Positions 1 through 8,755 of a stretch of 58,505 nt of DNA are shown here, one piece after another. Source of the stretch: Deinococcus radiotolerans (lineage in GTDB: Bacteria; Deinococcota; Deinococci; Deinococcales; Deinococcaceae). The stretch lies in NCBI RefSeq assembly GCF_014647435.1, contig NZ_BMPE01000018.1, positions 1 through 58,505 of the forward strand, in the 5' to 3' direction. How positions within the stretch are numbered: position 1 is the stretch's first letter; each line of letters starts with the position of its first letter. The notes under the pieces are model-generated. The model saw only the letters and a list, made by a program, of their open reading frames with translations. It was not told the origin of the DNA and did no database searches. The position numbers and the translations under genes are program-made.

Positions 1-143
1 CCCCAACGGAGGAGATAGACGATGCCCGCCAGGGTCTGGCGAGCACACTGGCGCGGACGACCACCGCGTGGACGCGGTGGTGGTGAAGGAATGACCGGTT
101 GAATCAGCGCCCACAGGTCATCGGGTACGAGCTGCTCGACCAT
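1..143 (-). CDS. IS5-family transposase, N-terminal fragment
   Basis: Reading leftward from an ATG at 143, the first 47 residues begin MVEQLVPDDLWALIQPVIPS and continue into a Pro/Arg/Gly-rich stretch and ARQTLAGIVYLLRWG. This matches the usual start of IS5-type transposases with the insertion-element domain (DUF4096) that precedes the DDE nuclease domain. The frame is open at the window edge, so the gene is cut by the boundary and not necessarily broken in the genome. The first residues are repeated at 58484-58505 in the opposite orientation. Confidence 0.82.
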   Translation of the reverse strand, partial: MVEQLVPDDLWALIQPVIPSPPPRPRGGRPRQCARQTLAGIVYLLRW

Positions 144-181
144 GATCGGAACATAGTCCGACGTGTTCTGTCCTCAGGCTC
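1..181 (-). mobile_element. IS5-family insertion sequence, 5' end (runs off the left edge)
   Basis: This is the terminal 181 bases of an insertion sequence whose transposase reads leftward out of the window. The outer tip on the minus strand is GAGCCTGAGGACA, next to TTA, which fits the TNA target preference of the IS427/IS1031 part of the IS5 family. Positions 122-182 recur as an exact inverted copy at 58445-58505, so a second copy of the element starts at the other end of the window. Only the 5' side is present, so the element's length and other terminus cannot be seen. Confidence 0.85.
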
Positions 182-411
182 TAAATCGTAAACGGCAAAT
201 TCAACGCGGGCGTGCTCGCCTTCGAGGCCGTCCACGTTCACCCTGGTGGACGTGTGGTGCGACGTGGCCGGGTGGGAGTCGTCGGTCATGCGTCACCGTA
301 GCACCTGCGTGGTGGAGCGCAGGGGGAATATAGAAGCGTTCAGGGCCCCGGCAGGGCAAGCGCACCTGCATCTGCAACCCGTCACCGTGGCCTCCTCACC
401 TGACGCGCCCG

Positions 412-834
412 TCATGCCCCAGCTGCATCCTGTAACTCTTCAGCCTGGCCGCGCCAGGGGGGCGTCGCCGCGCCGGGCGCGATGAGCCACGCGTGGCCGC
501 TGCGCCACGCGGGCAGCCGCCCCTGCGCAGCCCACGCGGCCACCCGCTGTCTCGGATGCCCCTGCAGGTCCGCCCATTCCGGGAGGGACACCGCAGGCAG
601 TGACAGGCGCTCTTCCCGACTCAGGCGCTTGACGATCACCTGCGGGGAGACCCGGCCGTCCGGGAGTGGCTCGTCGGGCCGGATCAGCCACCCGACGCTG
701 GACCGCCACACGCGCACCTCGCCCCGTTGCGCCCAGGTGAGCGCGCGCCCACTGCCCAGCTGACGCGCCGCCGCCCATTCGGACAGCAGCACGGCTGGTG
801 GGGCGCCCCTCATCGTGGACGCAGTTTGGCACAC
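412..834 (-). CDS. Small protein with two tandem helix-turn-helix-like repeats
   Basis: The 140-residue product contains the same roughly 40-residue unit twice. The first runs LSEWAAARQLGSGRALTWAQ then WRSSVGWLIRP (about residues 17-53); the second runs LPEWADLQGHPRQRVAAWAA then WRSGHAWLIAP (about 84-120). The pattern of a helix, a turn, a second helix with AWAxxG, a WRS strand and a WLI strand resembles the wing-helix unit of excisionases and MerR-type DNA-binding domains. I infer DNA binding. The start may be the second ATG at 810. It stands alone between the IS end and the divergently transcribed lipase gene. The exact family is not recognised. Confidence 0.6.
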   Translation of the reverse strand: MCQTASTMRGAPPAVLLSEWAAARQLGSGRALTWAQRGEVRVWRSSVGWLIRPDEPLPDGRVSPQVIVKRLSREERLSLPAVSLPEWADLQGHPRQRVAAWAAQGRLPAWRSGHAWLIAPGAATPPWRGQAEELQDAAGA

Positions 835-923
835 CCGCGTTCGTGAGCGCCGGAGTTGATCGCGTGGTCACTTTCGCGCCCGGAGGTCCCCTTCTCCCTG
901 TACTGTGCCGGGGAGGAGACGTC

Positions 924-2957
924 ATGCAACAAGCGCTTAGGCCACGCCCAACCCCCTCGCCACAGACTGCGCCGGCCGCAGCGGCGGCCGCGCCGGTCAA
1001 GGCACCAGCGACCACGCGCCCACCCGCCGTGCTGGCTGAAATGCAGCGGGCCACACTGCAGATCAGGGCGCTCGCCGGAAAACCCGCTCAGATGGCCGCC
1101 TACCTCCACACCTGGATTCAGGCGAACACCAAAGAGCTGATCCGCGACCGGACCGTCAAATCCAACCTGGGCGATCTCGGCAACGCCATTCCCAACTGGG
1201 CGGACCGCCTCAGCACCTCCGTCGCTAATGGCGTGCTCGGTCCGGCTGCAGCCCAGGACCTGACCCTGGGGACCACGCGGCAGATGACCCGCACCCGGCA
1301 CGGCCTGGCTTTCGTGACGGTCGGCAACCTCAGCGGCGCGTACCAGGCGCAAGACACCATCGGGACGGCCACAACCCATGAGGTCGCGGTGCTCCGCGCG
1401 ATCCTCGCGGCCATCCCTGCGAAGGACCGCGTCGCCGTTGCGGCGGCGTATGCCAAGCTCAGTGGTGGCAAGACACTGAGTGCCACGCTGGGTGAACGCA
1501 TCCGGAACCCGAACCTCCGCGCGCCCCTCATGGCCCTGATCCCGCCGCCCGTGAGTGGCGCCACCCTGACGCACGACGCCTTCCTCGAGCAGCTGGCCGT
1601 GGGCCTGGTCTACAGCAATCAACTGGCCGACGAGATGAACGCCGACACGCTCGATGAGCGTCGGCACAGCAACCCGGCCGCGCTGCTCGCGCACTTCGGG
1701 TTCAAGGCCGGCCCGCTCGTCATGGGCCGCTGGGGCTTCCAGATGCGCGTGTTCACGCCGATTCCCGGGAAAGCGAAGTGGCCGCAGCCGATCGTGGCGT
1801 TCCGCGGGACTGAGGGCGTACAGCTGGACGTCAAAGGTGACGGCGCCGCGAAGAAAGCCGCGGCCGCCAACGAAGCCGGGCCGGACGTTCGAGCCGCGCG
1901 GGCCCTGGCCATTGAGGGCTCCGTCGACACGGTACTCGGGGACGCCAGCCCCACGCAGGTCGGGTGGCTGCAGGTGCAACCCAACCTGAAGCTGATCGAT
2001 GCGAACCTCAGTCGCCTGAAGGGCACGGCGGTCTCGACCGGGCACAGTCTCGGCGGCGGCATCGCGCAACTCGTCACGGCGCTGCGGCCCGCGCACTTCG
2101 CGTCCGTCGTGACCTTCCAGGCCCCAGGCATCGACGCCGCGGAAGTGCAGAAACTGAGGCAGTACAACGCCGGCGCGGGCAACGGGACGCCCATCACAGC
2201 CCGGCACTACCGCGTCGACGGGGACATCGTCCCCACCGCTGGAGAGCAGGTGCTGGACGGGCAGATCTACTACTTCGACCGGTCCAGCCGCCCCGCCGGC
2301 ACGCAGGCGCCTTTCCAGTCCAACGTGGCTGAGAACGTCCAGGCCGGCCACGTCACCCCGATGCTCAGCACGTACATCCGCGGCTCGAAGCCCGTCCATC
2401 CGGACCTGCAGGTAATCGCCAGCCAGGGCCTCAAAGACGAAGCCACCCTGCAACCCGGCAAGGACAAGCGCGACGTGCAGACGACCTTCTCCGGGTCCTA
2501 CGCCACGGCCCAGGACCCCCGCATCAACACCGAAGCGAACCGGAAGATCGCCACCGGAAAACTGCACCTGATGCCCGGCGAAGATCCCTTCGAGGCGGTC
2601 ATCTACGCAAACATCGCGTACAACACCCTCCTCTCGCACATTGAAGCCGTGGCAGCCGATCCGAACGTCAAGACGTACGAGGCGTTCAGGCAACGCTGCA
2701 CCGCGCTCCTGAACAGCCGAGCGCCGCTGCCGCTCGATCCGGACGACGTCAGTCTCGCCCGTATCCTGAAGCTCGACCACTATGAGGACGATTACGACTC
2801 AAGACCCATGCCCACCCCGTACGGCATGCCGGTGTACCAGAAGAAGGCGACGCCCATCGTGACCTACCTGAACGAGGGCGTCCGGATTCCGCCGCGGGTC
2901 GCGGATCAGGTGCAGGTGCAGCTGCGGGTCATCTGGACCGCCTGGAGGGGCCAGTGA
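924..2957 (+). CDS. Class-3-lipase-like alpha/beta hydrolase, 677 aa
   Basis: The protein carries the hallmarks of Lipase_3 enzymes. A VAFRGTE motif (F293-E297) sits before the nucleophile elbow GHSLGGG (residues 373-379, Ser375), and FQAPGID follows. The expected reaction is acyl-ester hydrolysis of lipids. The first 40 residues are Pro/Ala-rich with no signal peptide; an all-helical segment of unknown type spans about 50-230, and a C-terminal region of about 250 residues is unrecognised. The ATG at 924 is chosen because GGGGAGGAGAC precedes it; the open frame extends upstream without a ribosome site. Its last codons overlap the start of a lipoprotein gene. A large cytoplasmic-looking lipase next to a lipoprotein resembles lipase effector and immunity pairs, but no secretion genes are visible here. 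Confidence 0.75.
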   Translation: MQQALRPRPTPSPQTAPAAAAAAPVKAPATTRPPAVLAEMQRATLQIRALAGKPAQMAAYLHTWIQANTKELIRDRTVKSNLGDLGNAIPNWADRLSTSVANGVLGPAAAQDLTLGTTRQMTRTRHGLAFVTVGNLSGAYQAQDTIGTATTHEVAVLRAILAAIPAKDRVAVAAAYAKLSGGKTLSATLGERIRNPNLRAPLMALIPPPVSGATLTHDAFLEQLAVGLVYSNQLADEMNADTLDERRHSNPAALLAHFGFKAGPLVMGRWGFQMRVFTPIPGKAKWPQPIVAFRGTEGVQLDVKGDGAAKKAAAANEAGPDVRAARALAIEGSVDTVLGDASPTQVGWLQVQPNLKLIDANLSRLKGTAVSTGHSLGGGIAQLVTALRPAHFASVVTFQAPGIDAAEVQKLRQYNAGAGNGTPITARHYRVDGDIVPTAGEQVLDGQIYYFDRSSRPAGTQAPFQSNVAENVQAGHVTPMLSTYIRGSKPVHPDLQVIASQGLKDEATLQPGKDKRDVQTTFSGSYATAQDPRINTEANRKIATGKLHLMPGEDPFEAVIYANIAYNTLLSHIEAVAADPNVKTYEAFRQRCTALLNSRAPLPLDPDDVSLARILKLDHYEDDYDSRPMPTPYGMPVYQKKATPIVTYLNEGVRIPPRVADQVQVQLRVIWTAWRGQ

Positions 2958-3415
2958 ACCGCCTGCTGCTGGCCAGTGTCGTCTGCCTCCTCGTGGCCTG
3001 CCGACCAGCGCCAGGGACAGATCTTCAAGTGAAAGGAGCGGCCATGAGCCCCGACCAGTTGAACCAGACCATCCTGAGCCGCCTGACCCGCCCGGACTTC
3101 AAGGAGGTCGACGGTGGCACAATCTACGGGCTGCAAGGTGGGCACTCCCGCCTGTTCGTGACCGCCCTGCCCCGGGATGAGGTGGTTCAGATGCTGTCCG
3201 GGCTGCTGGACCATCAGGTGACGTCGCAGCCGTGGGCAGAGGACTACGGGCAGGTGCACGGCTCGTTCGCCGTGAAGAGCGATCCACGCCTGGTGCTGGG
3301 CCTCGCGGCGAGTGACCTCGCACCGAAGCGGGCGGATTACGCGGCGTTCCCGGAGCTGCTCAAGACGTACGTCACGGAAGTGCTGTACTCGCCGCCCTCG
3401 ACGGATGAGCCCTGA
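2954..3415 (+). CDS. Small lipoprotein, possible immunity protein for the upstream lipase
   Basis: The 153-residue product starts at a GTG overlapping the lipase stop codon by four bases. Its N-terminus is a lipoprotein signal (MNRLLLASVVCLLVAC) with lipobox LVAC, so it should be lipidated at the Cys and anchored to a membrane outside the cytoplasm. The mature part (about 135 residues) has no recognised domain. The tight translational coupling implies a shared function with the lipase. By analogy with Tle/Tli pairs of type VI secretion it could neutralise the lipase, but this is inference from arrangement only. It could equally be a substrate-binding or chaperone lipoprotein. Confidence 0.65.
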   Translation: MNRLLLASVVCLLVACRPAPGTDLQVKGAAMSPDQLNQTILSRLTRPDFKEVDGGTIYGLQGGHSRLFVTALPRDEVVQMLSGLLDHQVTSQPWAEDYGQVHGSFAVKSDPRLVLGLAASDLAPKRADYAAFPELLKTYVTEVLYSPPSTDEP

Positions 3416-4261
3416 AGGGCCCCGCATGGTTCCGGCACGTGAACCTCGGTGAGGCCGGAGTCGCTCTGCAGGCCGCTTGATGGCTTCGTCCGCGAGCGGC
3501 TCGGTATTGAGCGTGATGGAGACGCGTTGCGATTGACACGGTGGGCCTGTGAAGTCCCACCTTGCTCCTCTCCTGGGGACCTTCAGCTGCGCGCCCGAAG
3601 CTCTGGGGCAGTTCGAGGCCGCAGCGCTGCTGTCCGAGCGATGACCCTGCCGCTGGGGTCTGGGTGTCATGCACCGATCGTGTACTCAGACGAGCCGTTA
3701 AGGGCTCTGAGGCAGCGACAGGTCACTGGCCACGGATAGATGAGGTGGACGTGCTGAGCCGGGCGTCCATGGTGTTCGTGCGGTGGTTGACCTGCAGCGC
3801 CATGATCGGCTGCAAGTTCCGTCGCCTCGGCTTCACTCACCGTTCCGTCACGTTTCCAGGGTCATGCGCCTCTCTGCAGACCGTCATCTGACTCGGGCAG
3901 GACGTCTCCTGACTGGTGGGGTTGAAGCCTGCAGGGTTGTTTCACTGATCTGTTCCGGGGATGCCCTGCCCCAGCACTCCTGTCGTTGGAGCGCCAAGCT
4001 CTACGGTTACCACCACTTCCATGACGGTGGGATCCCAGTCGCGGACTCACTCAAGTGGCACAGGAGCGCTGAAGCTGTCCCAGCATATGTGGACACTCAA
4101 CCACTCACGCAGGTCGTCCTGCTGCGCGGCAGTCACTAACGGGTCGTTAACGAACCGAATTCTACAGTGCAGGTGCAGGGTCGCTGAGCGCGCCAGCTGC
4201 GCTGCCCTCCGTCTTCTCCGGTGCTTCCGGGCACCCACGTCTTCCCTCAGGAGCGCCCCCT
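3416..4261. other. Intergenic stretch with no recognisable gene
   Basis: About 850 bases separate the lipoprotein gene from the PI-PLC-like pseudogene. Open frames here are short, lack ribosome sites and resemble no family I know. The segment has lower GC than its surroundings in places (for example 4080-4180) and may hold eroded sequence. The only functional element seen is an AGGAG ribosome site just before 4262. Confidence 0.5.
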
Positions 4262-5550
4262 ATGGCTGCCAGAACTGCCGCGATCCCCCTGATGAACCTC
4301 ACCGATCACCCACTCCACCTGACTGGCTCATCCACCAGTCACGGCCGGTGGGCGCCGCCTCCGCCCACGACCGTCAACGCCGGCGCAACCGGAACATTCC
4401 AGGCTGAATCACACGGCGTCATGACAGGCACCGAGGGACAGGCCACGTACCGCATGGGTGATGGGCAGCCCTCGTTCGTTCTGCACTTCGGCCATCCTTA
4501 CGTCGGCAGCAACCGCTACGACACGCACCTCACATCTACGTCAGCACCGTACAGCTTCACGCCGACGGGGACCACCTGCGACGGCTCGACATTCTCGTGC
4601 GTAGTCACCCCGGCGCTGCCCAGCCACTGGCGCCACGCGAACCTGGATGCGCTGGGCGCCCTGACGCCGCGGGACCTGTGTCTGCCCAGCGCGCACGACG
4701 CCGGCATGAGCGCCCTCAATGCCCACACGGATTGCACTGTCCTCATGCAATCGCAGGGGGTTGGCGGTCAGCTGAGGCAGGGCACCCGGGACTTCGACCT
4801 CCGCCCCGTGATCAGTGGCGGGCAGTACGTCACGAGGCACGACTCCCTGATCGACAAAGCCGGGGTCACAACCCAGCAGGGTGGCACCGGGCAGAGCGTC
4901 GCCGAGATCACCGAGCAGATCAACGCGTTCACGCAGGACAACGCCGAACTGATCGTCCTGAACCTCAGTCATGACCTGAACACAGACGCGGGGAACTCCG
5001 GGTACCCCGCCTTCACCCAGGACGAGTGGACCGCGCTGTTCGCGCAGCTCAGCCAGCTCCAGCAGCTGTACCGCGCGCCAGACGGCGCGGCCGATCTCAC
5101 GCAACTGCCGCTGCGATCGTTCATCGGCGCCGGGCAGGCCGCCGTGGTGATCCTCGTCGAACCGGACGGCGTGAACCTCGGCCCGTACGCCCGGCAGGGC
5201 TTCTATCCAGCCGGTGCGTGGCCCACGTACAACACGTACGCCAACACGAACGACCTGGCGCACATGATGCGCGACCAGTTCAGCAAGATGCAGATTCAAC
5301 CGTCCCAGGGCACGTCCTTCCTGCTGTCATGGACCAGCACGACGCGCGGACGGTCACGTGTGCCATGCCGTCCATCCGGCAACTCGCGGATCAGGCCAAC
5401 GCCGCCTTCCCGCAGGTCCTCCCGAACTGCCATGGGGACGTGTTCCCGAACGTTCTGTACACGGGCAACATCACCAGTCCCATCTAGGCGCATCTGGCTC
5501 TGACCATCAATCATTCGAACGCCCGCCGCCAGGCCCGCCCGACCAGCTGA
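4262..5550 (+). pseudogene. PI-PLC-like phosphodiesterase with N-terminal beta-domain, frameshifted
   Basis: The first 100 residues contain GTEGQATYRMGDG, LHFGHPYVGSNRYD and similar strands, the pattern of an aegerolysin/crystal-toxin-like beta-sandwich. Residues from about 130 onward look like a PI-PLC X-type fold, with LPSAHDAGM and VTRHDSL supplying the two expected catalytic His positions. After SFLLSWT (near 5335) the family sequence continues in another frame (TVTCAMPSIRQLADQANAAF, VLPNCHGDVFPNVLYTGN). That frame meets an in-frame TAG at 5485-5487 before reading HLALTINHSNAR to TGA at 5548-5550. One frameshift plus one amber stop indicates a decayed gene unless both are sequencing errors. 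No signal peptide is evident. The ribosome site AGGAG precedes the ATG. Confidence 0.75.
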
Positions 5551-5638
5551 TGCCCTGGTCAGCCAGCCACTTGCCCGGCCGAGCGTCAGGCCGTCCGCCC
5601 CACCATTCACTTCACCCTGCCCTTTAGAGGAGCCGTTT

Positions 5639-7189
5639 ATGACTGCATTGACTCTTGACACGAACGCTCAGGCCACCATCATCATCAGCGACGTGCACAT
5701 CGGCACGAACTACCCCACCTGCTGGTACCAGGCGACCGTGCATGAGCCCTACCTCGCCACGCTGCTCGACTGGGTCGTTCACAACGCGGCGGGCGTCAAG
5801 GAACTCGTGATCCTGGGGGATCTGTTCGACTTCTGGACGTACCCGCCCAGCATGCGTCCGCCCAGCATCCACGACATCATTCAGGCCAACCCCGCCATCC
5901 TCGGTCCGAACGGCAAGTTCGCTCAGGTGCTCGATGCCCTCGGAGGACGCGTCAAATACCTCACCGGGAATCACGACATGAACGTCACGCAGGCGGACCT
6001 TAGCACCATCGGCAACCCAGCCGGCCCCCACATCACCCTGATCGATGACCCCTCCTACATCGACCGGGACGCTGGCGTGCAGTACACCCACGGGCACTAC
6101 ACCACGCTCTTCAACGCCCCCGACCGGTTCAATCCCCGCTTCGGCGGTCTGCCCCTGGGTCAATTCGTGACCCGCGCCGTGGCCTACATGGTCGAGCAGC
6201 ACCTCCGCACCATGCTCCCCGGCACCACCGCCGCGGATCTTCCCGGTCAGGGCTCCTCGTACGACGTGGACTTCTCCGCCTTCTTCCGGTCCATCGCCCC
6301 GAACGTCGCCAATCCGTCCCTGGCCAAAGTGTTCCTCGATTACGTCATCAATTACACCGGCGTCCCCCGCGACACCCCCGTCGTCCTGCAGGACGGCACG
6401 AGCGTCCCCATCGGTCAGGTGGGGGACATCTACGCGAACCTCTGGACGCAGTGGCAACAGCAGTACGGCCTCCTCTACACCTACAAGGCCGCCATGGCCG
6501 ACTACGACGGGTCATACATGGGTTGGTTCTCCCTCATGGCCACGTTCCGCAGCACCGTGCGCGCCACCATCATGGGACACACGCACGTGCCGAAACTGGG
6601 CCTCCCCGTGGGCATGGACGTGACCGCCATGAATACCGGATTCGAATGTCCCGCCCGGCCTGACATGACCCGCCCTGCGAACCCACTGCGCTTCACCTTC
6701 GGTCAGGTGCTCGCGGGCGGGTCTGTGTACATGGGGCAAGTGATCCAGCGGCCCGACGGTTCACACGCCGTCCAGTCTGCCAGTGCACCCCGGGACTGGG
6801 TGGTGAGTCCCAACGCGGCAGGGGACTTCTCCTGCTACGTGACGCTGATCTGCCCGCCCGGATTCCAGGCTGAGCGGGTGAGCAGTGCCGCCGCACACGG
6901 CACGTACGTGGTGGAACCTCCAGCGGCGCTGGAGGGCAGTACCACCTACCGGTTCTGGCTGCAGGATCTGCCGGGCGTGCAGGGAACGGAAGGGACCGTG
7001 CAGTACCGGATCACCAGTGGTCCCCGGGCGGGTCAGATGCTGAACCTGGCCTACGAGTGCCCGCTGATCTTCTCGAACAGCTGCTCCGGCGCGCCCTTCC
7101 GGACGAAGAGCGGTGAGCAGCAGCAGTACGGGGCGGAGGGGCAGATCGCTACGCGCGGTCATCCTTTCTTCGTGCAATTCCAGCTCTGA
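5639..7189 (+). CDS. Calcineurin-like metallophosphoesterase with C-terminal beta-domain
   Basis: The 516-residue product has a complete dinuclear-metal site: SDVHIG (D18, H20), GDLFDFW (D60), GNHD (N110, H111), YTHGHY and MGHTHVP (H314, H316). It should hydrolyse a phosphomonoester or phosphodiester. From about residue 385 a second domain contains GTEGTVQYRITSGP and LAYECPLIFSNSCSG, the same strand pattern as the N-terminal domain of the upstream PI-PLC-like gene. This suggests the two enzymes share a targeting or membrane-binding module. An AGAGGAG ribosome site precedes the ATG. There is no signal peptide. With the lipase and the PI-PLC remnant it forms a run of lipid- or phosphate-ester-cleaving enzymes. 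The substrate is unknown. Confidence 0.8.
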   Translation: MTALTLDTNAQATIIISDVHIGTNYPTCWYQATVHEPYLATLLDWVVHNAAGVKELVILGDLFDFWTYPPSMRPPSIHDIIQANPAILGPNGKFAQVLDALGGRVKYLTGNHDMNVTQADLSTIGNPAGPHITLIDDPSYIDRDAGVQYTHGHYTTLFNAPDRFNPRFGGLPLGQFVTRAVAYMVEQHLRTMLPGTTAADLPGQGSSYDVDFSAFFRSIAPNVANPSLAKVFLDYVINYTGVPRDTPVVLQDGTSVPIGQVGDIYANLWTQWQQQYGLLYTYKAAMADYDGSYMGWFSLMATFRSTVRATIMGHTHVPKLGLPVGMDVTAMNTGFECPARPDMTRPANPLRFTFGQVLAGGSVYMGQVIQRPDGSHAVQSASAPRDWVVSPNAAGDFSCYVTLICPPGFQAERVSSAAAHGTYVVEPPAALEGSTTYRFWLQDLPGVQGTEGTVQYRITSGPRAGQMLNLAYECPLIFSNSCSGAPFRTKSGEQQQYGAEGQIATRGHPFFVQFQL

Positions 7190-7484
7190 AGTGGCGTAAC
7201 GCGGGGAGGGTTGAGTGCAATGGCGCTTGGCCCTCCCGACTCTCGTTAACCTGCAGCCGCAGTGGTGTCACGGCGGAGGGGAGAGGCCGCATCTGCGCTG
7301 TTCGCACTTGAGCGATGGTCACATGGAGCGCGATGGCCGTTCATGGAATTGACCCGCTGCAATCACCGGGAAGTTCAGCGGCACGGGACGACTCCTCGAA
7401 TTCGGCGTCCCTGTAGAGATCCGCTTCACGTCAGTGATCCCTGAACCAAAAGACAGGAAGGGCCGTTTCGGGAAGGATCGCAGT

Positions 7485-8699
7485 TCAGCTCTTCTCTGGT
7501 CTGGTTGAACTGTCGGCTTCCCCGAACCAGTAGAGCGTATCGGCGTACGGTTCGAGACCAGCCGATGGAATGCCGGAAAGGTTCAGCAGGTAATACGTGC
7601 CTTTGGTCCTGCCGATCTGGATGAGCATGCCAGCGTCAACCAGATATTTCAGATCGCGGGTGACAGTGTCGTCACTGACGCCGGTCAGACCGCGGTACTT
7701 CTTATTGTTGAGTTTGCCTTCAAAAGGCTCAAACATGCGGGTCAGGACGTGATGGGCGCGCTCTTCGAGGGCGACGTCGGCAAACCGACTGAAGTAGAGG
7801 TGTCGCGCCCGGGCCCGTGACAGAGAGGCCAAGGCGGCTGTCAACGCGGCGGTCAGACAGTCCAGGTAGAAGCCGAGCCAGTTGGTGACATCGGTCGTGC
7901 GGCTCCGCTGCGTGGCTTCCAGCACCCGGTAGTACTCGGCACGTCGCTGTTCGATCTGGCGTGAGAGCGAGTAGTAGCGTTCTCGCCGGCCATCCGCACG
8001 GGCGAGCAGCAGATCGGTCAGGGCCCGGGCAATGCGCCCGTTGCCATCCTCAAAGGGGTGGACGGTCAGGAAGTGGATGTGCGCGAGCCCCGCCTTGATG
8101 ACCGGGTCGAGATCCTGCTCTTTATTGAACCACTGCAGGAAGGTCTCCATTTCCTGATGCACCCGCGCCGGCGAGGGCGCCTCAAAGTGAACCGTCCGGC
8201 GACTCATGTTGTTGTTGACCACTTCCATTTCCGTTTCGCGCCATCGCCCGGTCTGAAGAGGTTGCAGGTTGTCGTCCACGCCATGAGGAAAGAGAGAGCG
8301 GTGCCAGCGGTAGAGCCGCTCAGCGTCAAGAGGCTCTTGATACTGCTGGGTGGCGTCCAGTGTCATGGCCACGACGCCCTCGACATGGCGGGCAGGCTCT
8401 GGCAGACCGGCGATAGGCAGGCCGAGTCGGCGGGCTACAGAGGAACGGACCTGGGCATCGTCCAGCACTTCACCTTCGATCCGGCTTGAGCGGGTGACGT
8501 CCTGGACCAGGGTGTCCAACATTGAATTTGCTTGGGTGCTGAAGCCCATGAGGCTCAGTTGGCCCATGAGTTCGCCACGTGCGAAGTGAATCCTGGCGAG
8601 CTGAGGTGCAAGGACGCCGCTGTCCCAGGTCAGGTGAGGCCACTGATCGCGGTCATGGATGTACGTTGTCCGGAATCCAGTCACAATCCAGCCTAGCAT
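7485..8699 (-). CDS. Fic family protein with DUF4172-type N-terminus and C-terminal winged helix
   Basis: Fic enzymes transfer AMP (or another nucleotide part) to protein hydroxyls. The full active-site loop HPFEDGNGR is present (residues 214-222, catalytic His214). Upstream, SSRIEGE (about residues 71-77) matches the [S/T]xxxE[G/N] inhibitory-helix motif, so the enzyme is probably self-inhibited. The N-terminal 100 residues match the DUF4172/Fic-N type, and the last 80 look like a winged helix (VSDDTVTRDLKYLVDAGML), suggesting it also binds DNA and may autoregulate. Length (404 aa) is typical. A GTG at 8684 is an alternative start. No antitoxin-like partner adjoins it, so it is a single-gene unit with an upstream palindrome at 8736-8755. 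Confidence 0.9.
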   Translation of the reverse strand: MLGWIVTGFRTTYIHDRDQWPHLTWDSGVLAPQLARIHFARGELMGQLSLMGFSTQANSMLDTLVQDVTRSSRIEGEVLDDAQVRSSVARRLGLPIAGLPEPARHVEGVVAMTLDATQQYQEPLDAERLYRWHRSLFPHGVDDNLQPLQTGRWRETEMEVVNNNMSRRTVHFEAPSPARVHQEMETFLQWFNKEQDLDPVIKAGLAHIHFLTVHPFEDGNGRIARALTDLLLARADGRRERYYSLSRQIEQRRAEYYRVLEATQRSRTTDVTNWLGFYLDCLTAALTAALASLSRARARHLYFSRFADVALEERAHHVLTRMFEPFEGKLNNKKYRGLTGVSDDTVTRDLKYLVDAGMLIQIGRTKGTYYLLNLSGIPSAGLEPYADTLYWFGEADSSTRPEKS

Positions 8700-8735
8700 T
8701 TATTTACTGCATATTGCGCGGTAATAATACTCTTT

Positions 8736-8755
8736 AATTCCCGAATGCGGGAATT
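8736..8755. promoter_or_regulatory. Perfect inverted repeat upstream of the Fic gene
   Basis: AATTCCCG-AATG-CGGGAATT is an uninterrupted palindrome with 8-base arms, 37 bases before the Fic start and in an AT-rich patch that also contains TATGCA on the minus strand. It is a plausible operator, possibly for the Fic protein's own winged helix. A hairpin terminator is less likely because no gene ends here. Confidence 0.5.

Noticed and set aside
810..2780. Long open frame antisense to the lipase gene
   Set aside because: Its composition is Arg/Gly-rich without motifs, and the sense strand has a recognisable lipase. Such shadows are expected in GC-rich coding DNA; similar ones at 37281-38243, 25417-26472, 14922-16376 and 38855-40252 were dropped for the same reason.
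3449..4407. Several short frames between the lipoprotein and PI-PLC-like genes
   Set aside because: They overlap each other on all frames, with no ribosome sites or motifs; none can be preferred.
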